Assembly: GCA_049597955.1 (NCBI GenBank)
Contig: JBMYND010000002.1
Location: forward strand, 248,001-312,000
Direction of reading: 5' to 3'
DNA length: 64,000 nt
From: JAYPAN01 sp049597955
GTDB lineage: Bacteria > Pseudomonadota > Alphaproteobacteria > RS24
Shown here: positions 26,491-34,830 of the stretch, one piece after another
Position numbering within the stretch: position 1 is the first letter of the stretch
Layout of the letters: each line of letters opens with the position of its first letter
Position numbers and translations under genes: made by a program
The notes under the pieces: model-generated
What the model saw: the letters and a program-made list of their open reading frames with translations, nothing else
Told to the model about the DNA's origin: nothing
Databases searched by the model: none

Positions 26491-26528
26491 TTTGCGCGCC
26501 ATCTGACGCGCCGAGGGATTTCCATAGT

Positions 26529-26756
26529 TTATTCGGCGGCGACGCTGGCTGGATAATCAGCCGGACGCGGCGGCGGGCCGATAAAATCATCGGGCAATGG
26601 CACAGGCATATTGTTCGGCACAAAATCGGTCAAAGCCTCGACAAATTCGCTTTCCAATGCACCATTTTCGTCAAAAAACGCAAAATGCACACCCATGCTC
26701 AGCCCCTCATGCGCCTGATTTTCCGCGCTTTGGGTAAAAATATCCTGCTTGTCCAT
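26529..26756 (-). CDS. Small hypothetical protein, 75 aa
   Basis: This acidic, proline-rich short protein (PLPDDFIGPPPRPADYP near the end) has no membrane segment. It lies downstream of two cyclic-nucleotide-binding-domain genes on the same strand, with about 50 bases between. No family is recognised; the reading frame could also be fortuitous. Confidence 0.45.
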   Translation of the reverse strand: MDKQDIFTQSAENQAHEGLSMGVHFAFFDENGALESEFVEALTDFVPNNMPVPLPDDFIGPPPRPADYPASVAAE

Positions 26757-26807
26757 TTATCCGGCTCCACTTTCAATTCTGCTGAAAGTGTGCAGATATT
26801 GTGCCAA

Positions 26808-27152
26808 TCAGCCTGTTTGGGCGGCAATATGGGTGATAAAATCGCGCTGGGCATCGGGCATTGTGGCAATACGGTCATATAATACCCGCGCCGGAAAAAC
26901 TTTCACGCTGGTCGCCCCATGCGCCACTGCCATAGCCGGCCAATCGCCATGCGCCAATACTTCGGGCAGGCCAAACATGTCGCCAGGCTCATATTCACGA
27001 ATGGCCTTGCGCCCGGCTTGGTCAAGAACCTGCACATTGCCCGATAAAAGCAGGAAAAAATGCCGCGCCGCATGACCGGCATGAAAAATAATCTCGCCGT
27101 CAATCAGGTCAAATTGCCGGTTTTCATCAATGATAAGGTCAGCCAATTGCAT
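26808..27152 (-). CDS. Stand-alone cyclic-nucleotide-binding-domain protein (second of pair)
   Basis: The 114 residues form essentially one cNMP-binding (CRP-like) beta-roll: LIDGEIIFHAGHAARHFFLLLSGNVQVL, then PGDMFGLPEVLAHGDWPAMAVA in the place of the phosphate-binding cassette. The arginine that normally holds the cyclic phosphate is not evident, so ligand binding is uncertain. There is no DNA-binding domain. The start codon is 3 bases from the stop of the preceding CNBD gene, implying coupled translation. Confidence 0.75.
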   Translation of the reverse strand: MQLADLIIDENRQFDLIDGEIIFHAGHAARHFFLLLSGNVQVLDQAGRKAIREYEPGDMFGLPEVLAHGDWPAMAVAHGATSVKVFPARVLYDRIATMPDAQRDFITHIAAQTG

Positions 27153-27155
27153 GTT

Positions 27156-27521
27156 TTATACCGCCTTGTCGCGTTTAACCAAATCACCGGCCAGCCCACG
27201 CGAGAGCGGCCATAACAGGCGATTTTGGTCAGTGATGAGTTGCCGGAAATGGTCGCGCGTCAGGCATAAAAGCTGGCAGGGCGCGGCGGCAACCACATCA
27301 TCGCGATAGCCGGTCAGCGCCAAAAAATCGACCATGGCCAGTGCCTCACCGCCTTGCCATTCTTGGCGCGTTTTTCCGACGCCGCGCAGGCGCGCGCGAC
27401 CCGACACCAGCAAATACAGCCTGTCGGTCGCGGCCCCTTGCCGGATGATTCTGTCCCCGCGCTTGCAGACCAATTTCGGGGCCTCGGCGAGGTCAGCGGG
27501 AGAAAATAAATCGGTCAACAT
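27156..27521 (-). CDS. Stand-alone cyclic-nucleotide-binding-domain protein (first of pair)
   Basis: In 121 residues, the CRP-type fold shows VCKRGDRIIRQGAATDRLYLLVSGRARL and a GGEALAMVDFLALTGYRDDVVAAA cassette, where Gly-Glu and an Arg are retained. A short C-terminal helix follows, but no helix-turn-helix. It is preceded by GGAG and starts 43 bases after the stop of an ion-channel gene on the same strand. The pair may act as detached sensor domains of that channel, which is inference. Confidence 0.75.
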   Translation of the reverse strand: MLTDLFSPADLAEAPKLVCKRGDRIIRQGAATDRLYLLVSGRARLRGVGKTRQEWQGGEALAMVDFLALTGYRDDVVAAAPCQLLCLTRDHFRQLITDQNRLLWPLSRGLAGDLVKRDKAV

Positions 27522-27564
27522 GCGTGGCTCCTACATGTCTAGTCTCGACACGCAGAAGAAAATG

Positions 27565-28488
27565 TTAGCCTTTCGGGTGATTTTTTTCTTTTTCCTGTTC
27601 ATAAATCGCCGTCATGATGGCGCGCGCATATTCATCGGACAGGTTGAAGCGGCGTTGCAAATGCTCAATATGGATTTGCTCATCATCGGTAATAATGCCG
27701 TCTTCCATGGCAATATGAATTTCATTTTCAAAAATCTTTTTGCGCTGCGCCATTTGACCGGCAAATGCATTGGCGATGATACCGGTGAGCAGGGCGACGG
27801 TGCAAACACCCATTAGCGCGGTGACCGCGCCAATGATTTTGCCCAGCGCCGTAACCGGTGAGACATCGCCATAGCCGACAGTGGTCAGGGTAATCAGCGC
27901 CCACCACATAGTCTCCGGAATTGAGGCAAACACTTCCGGCTGGGCAGCGTTTTCGGCAATATACATCATGGCGCTGGCGGCAAACAGGGCGATGGTGAAC
28001 AGATAAAGCGAGGCCAGAAATGAACGGCGTTCCTGATAAATCGCCGAGCCAAGGTCTTCAAGTGCGGTATTGTAATTGGACAATTTCAGCAGGCGCACCA
28101 TGCGCACCACTCGTATCCAGCGCAAATCGGGGCTGCCGACCAAAAGCGAAATAAAGCTGGGCAGAATGGCAATCAGGTCAATCAGCCCGCTAAAGCTGAA
28201 CACATATTCCATGCGCCGCCCGAAAGCCGTATCTCTTTTACTGTCCTGGCGCTCGGCGCTGGCCCATAATCTGGCGATATATTCAACGCTGAAAATCGAC
28301 ACGGAAAACCATTCAAAAACAAGGAATTGCATAGCGTAGGCCGTGCCAATGCTTTCCACTGATTCAAGGCAAATAGCGATGACATTGGTGAAAATCAGCG
28401 TTGCCAGAAAAAAATCGACATTGCGACTGACGCGGTCGCCTTGGCGGCCACGATTGAGAATTTCGAGCATGCGGGCGCGGCTAATCAC
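27565..28488 (-). CDS. Voltage-gated-type potassium channel
   Basis: The 307-residue protein has six membrane helices. The S4-like helix carries arginines every third position (R123, R126, R129, R132). The pore has the potassium selectivity filter TVGYGD at 203-208. After S6 there is a helical cytoplasmic tail (EDGIITDDEQIHIEHLQRRFNLSDEYA) reminiscent of small helical sensor folds but no fused cNMP domain; two separate cNMP-domain proteins are encoded directly downstream. The start is GTG at 28488, or ATG at 28470. Confidence 0.88.
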   Translation of the reverse strand: MISRARMLEILNRGRQGDRVSRNVDFFLATLIFTNVIAICLESVESIGTAYAMQFLVFEWFSVSIFSVEYIARLWASAERQDSKRDTAFGRRMEYVFSFSGLIDLIAILPSFISLLVGSPDLRWIRVVRMVRLLKLSNYNTALEDLGSAIYQERRSFLASLYLFTIALFAASAMMYIAENAAQPEVFASIPETMWWALITLTTVGYGDVSPVTALGKIIGAVTALMGVCTVALLTGIIANAFAGQMAQRKKIFENEIHIAMEDGIITDDEQIHIEHLQRRFNLSDEYARAIMTAIYEQEKEKNHPKG

Positions 28489-28572
28489 GCCGGGTCACTT
28501 CTCACAATCATTTGTTGAAATTAAAGTGTGTTGCCCTGTTTTGGCAAGTCAAGAGGCCGGGTTTGCCTCTCG

Positions 28573-28890
28573 CTAAAATTTGGCCATATCTTCGGCAATC
28601 TCGGCCGTCTCAATACATTGGTCGATAAAGGCCATGGTTTCGGCGCGGCCTTGCAAGGCGAACAAGCGCATGGCGGCAAACCGGCCGGCGGCATAGGCCA
28701 CGGCTTCCGGGTCACGATGCACGGCGGTCATTGTGTTGAGCATGTCTTCCACCGCATCGCGCAGCGTCTCAAGCCGCTTGATGTCGGCATCGCTCAGCCC
28801 GTCCGTGTCGAAATCCATCCGGTCAATATCATGCGCGGCGGCAAAACATGAATTGTCACGATAATTGTTCAGGGAAATAATTTCGGCCAT
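28573..28890 (-). CDS. Hypothetical protein, 105 aa
   Basis: This is a helical, acidic cytoplasmic protein. A central SDADIKRLETLRDAVEDMLNTM helix and an AAGRFAAMRLFAL segment suggest a helical bundle. No family is recognised. It lies between the channel operon and the tRNA gene. An inverted repeat (AGAGGC/GCCTCT, 28552-28570) lies just after its stop. Confidence 0.6.
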   Translation of the reverse strand: MAEIISLNNYRDNSCFAAAHDIDRMDFDTDGLSDADIKRLETLRDAVEDMLNTMTAVHRDPEAVAYAAGRFAAMRLFALQGRAETMAFIDQCIETAEIAEDMAKF

Positions 28891-29067
28891 GTCGAACTCC
28901 TTGCCATGTCACTTCATGCCTCCAAAATTACGACCGAATGGGTAAATTATTTATTAAGGCGGGCAGGTTTTTGGGGAAATCGCAGCTTGCAAAATTGCAT
29001 AGGCTTATATGCGGCAAGACATTGTGCGCGGCGATGATTTGGTCTATATACGGGCGGTCTTGTAAAA

Positions 29068-29144
29068 GGCGGAGTAGCTCAGCTGGTTAGAGCAGCGGAA
29101 TCATAATCCGCGTGTCGGGGGTTCGAGTCCCTCCTCCGCTACCA
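29068..29144 (+). tRNA. tRNA-Met (anticodon CAT)
   Basis: The 77-base cloverleaf has acceptor GGCGGAG/CTCCGCT, D-arm GCTC...GAGC, anticodon stem-loop GCGGAATCATAATCCGC with CAT, TψC arm GGGGGTTCGAGTCCCTC-like, and encoded CCA. The sequence resembles alphaproteobacterial elongator tRNA-Met rather than initiator or lysidine-modified tRNA-Ile. Confidence 0.93.
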
Positions 29145-29178
29145 TTTATCTGCATTTATGTGACTTTTAAGGTGCGAT

Positions 29179-29658
29179 ATGACCATTGATGAACAAGCGT
29201 TGTTAAAGGCGCGCATGGCGTGGGGCGACGGGCTGGTCGATATTTCAAAGACTTTTGAGCAATCCGGCATTGATGCGACGCGATTGCGCGCCAGCCAATT
29301 TCTTGACCGCTTATATGGTTTTGAGTTTGGCCCGGTTCTTTTCAAGCCGACTTTGAGCGGTGGCGCACAAACTTTTCGCCCGTCCAGAGAAGGCGCATTG
29401 GCTTATTTTGTCGGCCACAGCCAAGATTATCCGCAAGATGGCGGCTTTGGGATAAAAAATTGGCGCGATGTCAGTTCAGAGACATCGGCTGTTTTCATCA
29501 ATGAAAATGTTGCTATGTGGATGGGTTGGGTCACTTTTGTCGATAAAGATGGCGGTGTGGTCAAAGTGGATAAAAGCTGGGGTTACAAAAAAACCGATGA
29601 TGGAGATTTGAAAATTATTCTGCATCACTCCTCAATTCCATACACAGCAGCTCAATAA
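29179..29658 (+). CDS. Conserved NTF2/SnoaL-like protein
   Basis: This 159-residue cytoplasmic protein has a helix-then-beta-sheet pattern: WGDGLVDISKTF, FLDRLYGFEFGPVLFKPTL, a GFGIKNWRDV segment, and the C-terminal KIILHHSSIPY. I recall close relatives in many marine bacteria, sometimes annotated as phosphoribosyl-AMP cyclohydrolase-like, but the metal-site motifs of HisI are absent, so I give only the fold. A hairpin with a T-run follows. Confidence 0.65.
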   Translation: MTIDEQALLKARMAWGDGLVDISKTFEQSGIDATRLRASQFLDRLYGFEFGPVLFKPTLSGGAQTFRPSREGALAYFVGHSQDYPQDGGFGIKNWRDVSSETSAVFINENVAMWMGWVTFVDKDGGVVKVDKSWGYKKTDDGDLKIILHHSSIPYTAAQ

Positions 29659-29720
29659 CTTCCATATCTATCCTGTTCAAGGCAGGCTGTTTCGCGGTCA
29701 ATTTTGAAATAGATAAAAAC

Positions 29721-29747
29721 AGCGCGTCTGGCGCTAAACACTTTTTT
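29721..29747 (+). terminator. Short hairpin with T-run after the NTF2-like gene
   Basis: AGCGC-GTCTG-GCGCT forms a 5-base stem followed after six bases by six T. It is weak but correctly placed between the NTF2-like gene and the flagellin-protease gene. Confidence 0.4.
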
Positions 29748-29760
29748 CCTGTGTCGTTAA
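29735..29760 (+). promoter_or_regulatory. Possible sigma-28-type flagellar promoter
   Basis: TAAA, 14 bases, then GTCGTTAA resembles the flagellar sigma-28 consensus (TAAA-N15-GCCGATAA) with two mismatches and a spacer one base short. It is 31 bases before the start of the flagellin-protease fusion, a late-flagellar type of gene. Tentative. Confidence 0.3.
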
Positions 29761-29791
29761 ACAGTGTGAGGAAAGGTTTAGGTAGGACGCG

Positions 29792-32536
29792 ATGACTGTC
29801 ACAGGTGCATCACAAGCTGCGTTATTTATTCAGGATCGGCTGGGCATGTCGCCCGCTGCCGACAGTTCTGCGTCCGCCAATCTGACCGACAGTGTGACAT
29901 CGGGTGACCCTGTTGCGCGCGAGCTTGGTGAAAGCTCGACAAGCAGCCGCGTTTTGCTGCTGAAAGACCGCCTGGAAGAAGGCGCGCATCTGATGACCAC
30001 TATTTCCGTTTCCGAAGAAACGCTGGACGCAATAACCGGCTATCTCGGTGAAATTCAAACCCTGCTTTCCAACATTGAAGGCCTGTCCCCTGACAGCGCG
30101 TCCTACCAATCCTTGCGCGACCAGATACAGGCCAAAGAGTTGGAAATGTCGCAATATATTGGCAGTCAATATCACAAGGATGCGTTTGATGTATCTTTGC
30201 GCGGCGGCAATGCGGATTCGCTTGAAACCTTCCTTGAATTTGCCAATCTGTATGAAGACCCCGACACGCAAACCAATCTGCTTGGGCAGGTGACGATGAT
30301 TGAGGTCGAAATGCTGGAAATGATTGAAGCCGCGCATGACCCGAATACTTGTCCGGTCTGTGCTTCACGGGCCAATAATGATGTGGCCGGTGAAGTGGAG
30401 GTTGTGCCGCAAGCGGCGACGGTGACGTCAAATACGGCCGGCACAGCCAGTGTTTCTGCCTTTTCAGACAGTTCGGTGGAAACCTTGCGCTCCGGCTATC
30501 AATGGGATCTTGGCGCCGGCGACAATCTCACCTATTCCTATTACGACCTCAATGCCGACAGCAGCAATGCTTATACAAATGCCGGCGGCACTTATGGCAC
30601 GACGCCTGAAACCAATCTGGTCAGTTTCACCAGCTCACAGGAATCAACCCATGAAAATGCAATTAATGCCTGGGATGCGGTTTTGTCTTTCAGCCTGGTG
30701 GAAGTGGATGAGGTGGATGGCAGCACCGATATTGGCGATATGCGCTTCACTTTCACCTCCAATGATGACCCCAATCGTGGGGCCTATGCTTATTATCCCT
30801 ACACGCATAATCCGGTGGCCAATGGCGATGTTGTCTATGAACCCGATGTGAGCGGTGATTTTGTAGAAGGCGGCTATAATTTCATGACGGCCTTGCATGA
30901 AATCGGCCACGCGGTTGGCCTTAGCCACCCATTTGGCGGTGCTTCGGCTTCTGGCACCAGCCTGTCTGCCTCGGAAGACACCACGCGCAATACTTTCATG
31001 TCATATACCAGCACAGACCGATCGCAAGTGCTGACCTATAGCGATTCCGATACAAGCGTGACCATTTCCGATTATGGCGACCACCGCGCGGTTGGCTCAA
31101 TTACCGGCAGCTACAGCTATAATGCCGAAGTGCTGTATGTCTCCACACCCATGCGCTATGACATTGCCGCCGTTGAAGAAATGTATGGTGTTGAAACAAC
31201 TACCAATACAGGCGACACAACCCATAGTTTTGATGTCAATCCGACGGTTATTAAAACCATTGTTGACAGTGGCGGCACGGATACATTTGACGCGTCCAAT
31301 CAGCTGCGCGCCAATATTATTGATTTGACGCCCGGTGCCTTTTCATCCATCGGCATTTATACGCAAACCGACCAAATCGCCGACATTCGCGCCACGCAGG
31401 GCGATTCCGTCGCCAATAATTTGCAATCGCTGTTGAACACACGCGATGCGGCGGTCAGCAATGGCGGCGGCACGGCGCTTTATACCGGGGCTGACAATAT
31501 ATCGATTGCCTACAGCACGACGATTGAAAATGCCAAAGGCGGTCTGGCGGCTGACACGATAACCGGTAATGCGGCGGACAATACCATTCAGGGCAATGGC
31601 GGCTCCGATACGATTGACGGTGGCGCCGGTAATGACACGGCTGTGTTCCGCGGGCAGGAAAGCGAATATACGGTGACCGATAATGGCGGCGGCTCTTGGA
31701 CGATTATTGACTCCATTGCCGGACGCGATGGCACGGATACGCTGACCAATATCGAAAATGTCTCCTTTTTGGGCGAAGCGCGCAGTGCCTATTTGGTGAC
31801 AGATATTGATGCGCCGGATTTGTCCAGCACGGCGGAAAGCTTCGATATTTCGGTCGATGGCGGTGCCAGCGTGTCGATTACGCTTGACCAAATCGACTAC
31901 ACATCCGGCAATCAGACATTGAAATCATTTGCCAGCGATATGCAGCGCAAAATCAATGCGGCGCTGGCCGCAGCCGGGCAAAGCGCGCGCGTGGTGGTCA
32001 CGGCCAATAGCCCGTTTTCCATCAGCTCGACAACCAGTGGCGTATCGAGCGGCCTGTCCATGAGCAATGTATCGGCCGGTTTGGCCTCGGCATTGGGCAT
32101 TGCCACCAATGGCACGGGTTGGGCGACGGCATTGACTTCCGGTGCCGGGGCGACAACCGCCAGCGCGCTGGTCGCTTCGGCTGCGGCGGCGGCTATGGGC
32201 GGCGGCGGAAATGCAGGTATTGGCAGTGGCCGAAGCCTTGATATGATGAGTATTGCCGGTGCGCGCAATGGCCTGACCGCGGTGGACAAGGCGATAAATA
32301 AAGTCACCAATATGCGTTCGCGCATGGGTGCGATAGAAAATCGCCTGCTCTATGCAATCAGCAATATGACGACGCAATCGCTCAATATGGAAGGCGCGAA
32401 AGGGCGTATTATGGATGTCGATATGGCGACGACCAGCGCGCTTTTGATGAAGAAAATTGTTCTGAACCGCGCCGCCTCGCATATTCTTGGCGCAAGTCAG
32501 AAAATGGCCCGCACGCTTGGCCAGCTTGTTGGCTAA
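29792..32536 (+). CDS. Flagellin-like protein with embedded serralysin-type zinc metalloprotease and RTX repeats
   Basis: The 914-residue fusion has several parts. Residues ~40-150 resemble the flagellin D1 helices (EETLDAITGYLGEIQTLLSN, then SLRDQIQAKELEMSQYIGS). C187-P-V-C190 follows. Residues ~210-480 form a metzincin: the zinc motif HEIGHAVGLSHP is at 369-380 and the Met-turn PMRYD at 453-457, followed by IAAVEEMYG as in serralysins. Gly/Asp-rich RTX repeats are at about 585-618 (GNAADNTIQGNGGSDTIDGG). Residues ~690-770 resemble the flagellin/FliD IN motif. An Ala/Gly linker leads to a flagellin C-terminal domain (~815-914: MRSRMGAIENRL, KGRIMDVDMATTSALLMKK). The canonical flagellin D0 start is absent. 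Export through the flagellum and surface proteolysis are inferred. Confidence 0.85.
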   Translation: MTVTGASQAALFIQDRLGMSPAADSSASANLTDSVTSGDPVARELGESSTSSRVLLLKDRLEEGAHLMTTISVSEETLDAITGYLGEIQTLLSNIEGLSPDSASYQSLRDQIQAKELEMSQYIGSQYHKDAFDVSLRGGNADSLETFLEFANLYEDPDTQTNLLGQVTMIEVEMLEMIEAAHDPNTCPVCASRANNDVAGEVEVVPQAATVTSNTAGTASVSAFSDSSVETLRSGYQWDLGAGDNLTYSYYDLNADSSNAYTNAGGTYGTTPETNLVSFTSSQESTHENAINAWDAVLSFSLVEVDEVDGSTDIGDMRFTFTSNDDPNRGAYAYYPYTHNPVANGDVVYEPDVSGDFVEGGYNFMTALHEIGHAVGLSHPFGGASASGTSLSASEDTTRNTFMSYTSTDRSQVLTYSDSDTSVTISDYGDHRAVGSITGSYSYNAEVLYVSTPMRYDIAAVEEMYGVETTTNTGDTTHSFDVNPTVIKTIVDSGGTDTFDASNQLRANIIDLTPGAFSSIGIYTQTDQIADIRATQGDSVANNLQSLLNTRDAAVSNGGGTALYTGADNISIAYSTTIENAKGGLAADTITGNAADNTIQGNGGSDTIDGGAGNDTAVFRGQESEYTVTDNGGGSWTIIDSIAGRDGTDTLTNIENVSFLGEARSAYLVTDIDAPDLSSTAESFDISVDGGASVSITLDQIDYTSGNQTLKSFASDMQRKINAALAAAGQSARVVVTANSPFSISSTTSGVSSGLSMSNVSAGLASALGIATNGTGWATALTSGAGATTASALVASAAAAAMGGGGNAGIGSGRSLDMMSIAGARNGLTAVDKAINKVTNMRSRMGAIENRLLYAISNMTTQSLNMEGAKGRIMDVDMATTSALLMKKIVLNRAASHILGASQKMARTLGQLVG

Positions 32537-32554
32537 ATAATATCGGCGGCTGTG

Positions 32555-33241
32555 TCAGGCGACCAATGCGGCCATTTTGCTCATATCTTTTTTCAAAAGC
32601 GCGTCTTCTTCCTTGTCAAAGGTAAACTCCCTGCCCAATATGGCGCGCTGTTTGGTCAGCATAATCACCCGCGAATGTTTCAGATAATGATTGATAATTT
32701 GGTCAATTTCCTTTGACGCGCGCGCCGCTTCGGGGGCGAAAATAAACTCATTATTGATACCGGCCCGGATTTGCTGGCCGGTTTGGCTTTTGACACTGAC
32801 CACATTTTTCTGAAAATTTTGAAATTTCGCGCCGACAAAATCGCTCAATTCAATTTTATAGTCGAGCGATGGTTTGGGCAGTTTAATGGTAATCACCCCT
32901 TGCGCGTCATCGCGGCTCATATTTTTGAAGCCTTTTTCATCGCGCAAAATCACCTGCACGGCAGATAAGGCTTCATCATTGTTTGAGCGCACCTCAATCC
33001 GGTCGAAAAATGCTTCCACATCAACAAAATCCAGCGCGCGGCGCTGTTTTTTCTGAACAATGATGCGGGCATTGTGAAGGATTTGCGCGTTTTCTTCGCT
33101 CGAGCCGACTTCTTTGATTTCGACGAAATAATCCATAAAGCGGTCGCGGACGCGCGATTCAAGCGCATCGCTGTAACTGCTTAACTCTTTGGTCGTCTTG
33201 AAGAAATACTCTCCAAGAATCCCCTCCAACTCCTCACTCAT
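32555..33241 (-). CDS. Hypothetical protein, 228 aa
   Basis: This is a charged cytoplasmic protein without membrane segments. The N-terminal half is helical (ELSSYSDALESRVRDRFMDYFVEI), the middle mixed, and the C-terminal half has a long Lys/Arg-rich helix (EIDQIINHYLKHSRVIMLTKQR). I recognise no family. It converges on the flagellin-protease gene with only 18 bases between stops, so it is a neighbour but not a co-transcribed partner. Confidence 0.6.
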   Translation of the reverse strand: MSEELEGILGEYFFKTTKELSSYSDALESRVRDRFMDYFVEIKEVGSSEENAQILHNARIIVQKKQRRALDFVDVEAFFDRIEVRSNNDEALSAVQVILRDEKGFKNMSRDDAQGVITIKLPKPSLDYKIELSDFVGAKFQNFQKNVVSVKSQTGQQIRAGINNEFIFAPEAARASKEIDQIINHYLKHSRVIMLTKQRAILGREFTFDKEEDALLKKDMSKMAALVA

Positions 33242-33273
33242 AAGCGGAAAATTATTTCAGTTTTGCGAAATGT

Positions 33274-33609
33274 TCAACATTTTATTGTGCGCGGGCAGTG
33301 ATAGCCGGGTTCCATAATCATTTTGAAATCATCCTGCATCCAGCCCGGCTTGGCAAAGCTGCACATATAATCGCCGGTTTCCTCATTGACGGTTTGCGAT
33401 TTCAAACGGCATAAAACCGGCTTGGTGCTGGTCGGCGCGGCGCGCCGTCTGCATCTGTCAGCACCATCTTTTGGCACTTCTTTGCTCCATGATTCACAGT
33501 GAGAGGTTGCGGCCCCCTCAAAAGTGCGGCCGGCTGCATGGGACGGCGCGTCGTGCAATGACGCCAGAAATAAGCCAAGCATGAAAGATAAAAATAAACG
33601 CAAACCCAA
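33274..33609 (-). CDS. Small secreted cysteine-containing protein
   Basis: The 111 residues start with a signal peptide (LRLFLSFMLGLFLASL, cleavage near SHA-AG). The mature part is basic with six cysteines (HCESW, RCRRR, LCRLK, MCSF, HCPRTIKC), suggesting disulphide bonds in the periplasm. No family is recognised. Confidence 0.6.
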   Translation of the reverse strand: MGLRLFLSFMLGLFLASLHDAPSHAAGRTFEGAATSHCESWSKEVPKDGADRCRRRAAPTSTKPVLCRLKSQTVNEETGDYMCSFAKPGWMQDDFKMIMEPGYHCPRTIKC

Positions 33610-33772
33610 ACCCTCAATGTGACCGCTTCATGTGATGGCCCAGCCAAGTCAAAGCGGCAGGCTTCAAAACCGACCCGTAAAATGTTACCTTCCCATAACA
33701 GGTAATGCAAATTGTGAAAAAACAAAGCAGGCCAAATAATTTGCCATTGGCCGGCTTGAAAGGGGAGGGCGC

Positions 33773-34183
33773 ATGATTGGGAATCTGAACCATGTCGGCG
33801 TGGCGACACCGTCAATTGATGAGAGTGTGAAACTCTATCGCGATATTTTGGGAGCCACCAAAATCGGCGAGAAATTCGCCATGCCGGAGCAGGGCGTTTG
33901 GGTGTGTTTTGTGGATTTGCCAAATGCGCAAATTGAATTGATTGAGCCGATTGACGAGACCAGCACCATCACCAATTTCCTGAAGCAAAATCCGGCCGGT
34001 GGGCAGCATCATGTGTGTTTTGAGGTAGATGACATTATCGCCGCCCGCGATGACATGGTCGCCAAGGGTGCGCGCGTGCTTGGCACGGGCGAGCCGCGCA
34101 TTGGCGCACATGGCACGCCCATTATTTTTCTGCATCCGAAAGATATGGGCGGCGTGCTGGTTGAATTAATGCAAAAGCCCTGA
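33773..34183 (+). CDS. mce: Methylmalonyl-CoA epimerase
   Basis: The enzyme interconverts (R)- and (S)-methylmalonyl-CoA on the route from propionyl-CoA to succinyl-CoA. The 136-residue vicinal-oxygen-chelate protein has LNHVGVATPSIDESVKLY, the metal-ligand histidine in GGQHHVCFEVDDI, and the glutamate in GGVLVELMQ at the end. It starts after AAAGGGGAGGG. It would process propionyl-CoA from branched-chain or odd-chain degradation, consistent with the catabolic genes further on. Confidence 0.9.
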   Translation: MIGNLNHVGVATPSIDESVKLYRDILGATKIGEKFAMPEQGVWVCFVDLPNAQIELIEPIDETSTITNFLKQNPAGGQHHVCFEVDDIIAARDDMVAKGARVLGTGEPRIGAHGTPIIFLHPKDMGGVLVELMQKP

Positions 34184-34196
34184 TTTTTTATTCGCT

Positions 34197-34808
34197 GTGA
34201 CCCGCAAAGTCTTGTTCACCACTCAGCGTCTTGAATTGGTCAATTTCTCCACGCATCATCTGGACGGGCTGGCGGACATGAATGCTGACCCTGAGGTGAT
34301 GCGCTATTTTCCTCGCACTTTGAACCGGGCGCAAAGCGACGCCCTGCTGGCACGCATTATGGCACATCGGCGTCAATATGGGTTTTCTTTGTTGGCCCTG
34401 CATTTGTGCGAACAGGAGACGGGCAAGGGCGGCGAATTTATCGGTTGGTGCGGTTTGCTGCATGTTGATTTTCACGCGCATTTCACCCCCGCCATTGAGA
34501 TTGGCTGGCGACTTAAGCGCGCTTATTGGGGGCAGGGGCTGGCAACAGAGGCGGCGCGGCAAGTATTGGCCTATGGTTTCGAGACGCTTGGCCTGCCGGA
34601 GATTGTGTCTTTTACTGCCAAGTTAAACACGCGTTCTGAGCGCGTGATGCAGCGGCTTGGCATGATGTATCAGTCTGCAGATGATTTTGCCCACCCCAAA
34701 TTGCCGGAAGATGCCCCACTTTGCCCGCATGTTTTATACCGGCTACCCGCGGGCGCGTTCAAAACCGCGACCGGTGCTTTGCAGGCGCGCGCGAATATGA
34801 CATTGTAG
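34197..34808 (+). CDS. GNAT-family acetyltransferase (RimJ/RimL-like)
   Basis: This 203-residue acetyl-CoA-dependent N-acetyltransferase starts with GTG. TQRLELVNFSTHHLDGLADMNADPEVMRYFP is the typical opening of this subgroup, and IEIGWRLKRAYWGQGLATEAARQVLAYGF carries the acetyl-CoA-binding Q/RxxGxG/A loop (GQGLA). LNTRSERVMQRLGM follows as usual. The substrate is unknown. It starts 13 bases after mce. Confidence 0.85.
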   Translation: MTRKVLFTTQRLELVNFSTHHLDGLADMNADPEVMRYFPRTLNRAQSDALLARIMAHRRQYGFSLLALHLCEQETGKGGEFIGWCGLLHVDFHAHFTPAIEIGWRLKRAYWGQGLATEAARQVLAYGFETLGLPEIVSFTAKLNTRSERVMQRLGMMYQSADDFAHPKLPEDAPLCPHVLYRLPAGAFKTATGALQARANMTL

Positions 34809-34830
34809 GTAAAACCGCGTGGAGTTGAGT

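Noticed and set aside
28531..28570. Two small inverted repeats (TTGCC/GGCAA and AGAGGC/GCCTCT) as terminators
   Set aside because: Stems are short and no T-run follows on either strand, so termination is not supported.
29659..29791. Sigma-54 promoter before the flagellin-protease gene (GGCAGG...CGC)
   Set aside because: The spacing between GG and GC is eleven bases rather than ten and the -12 element is poor.
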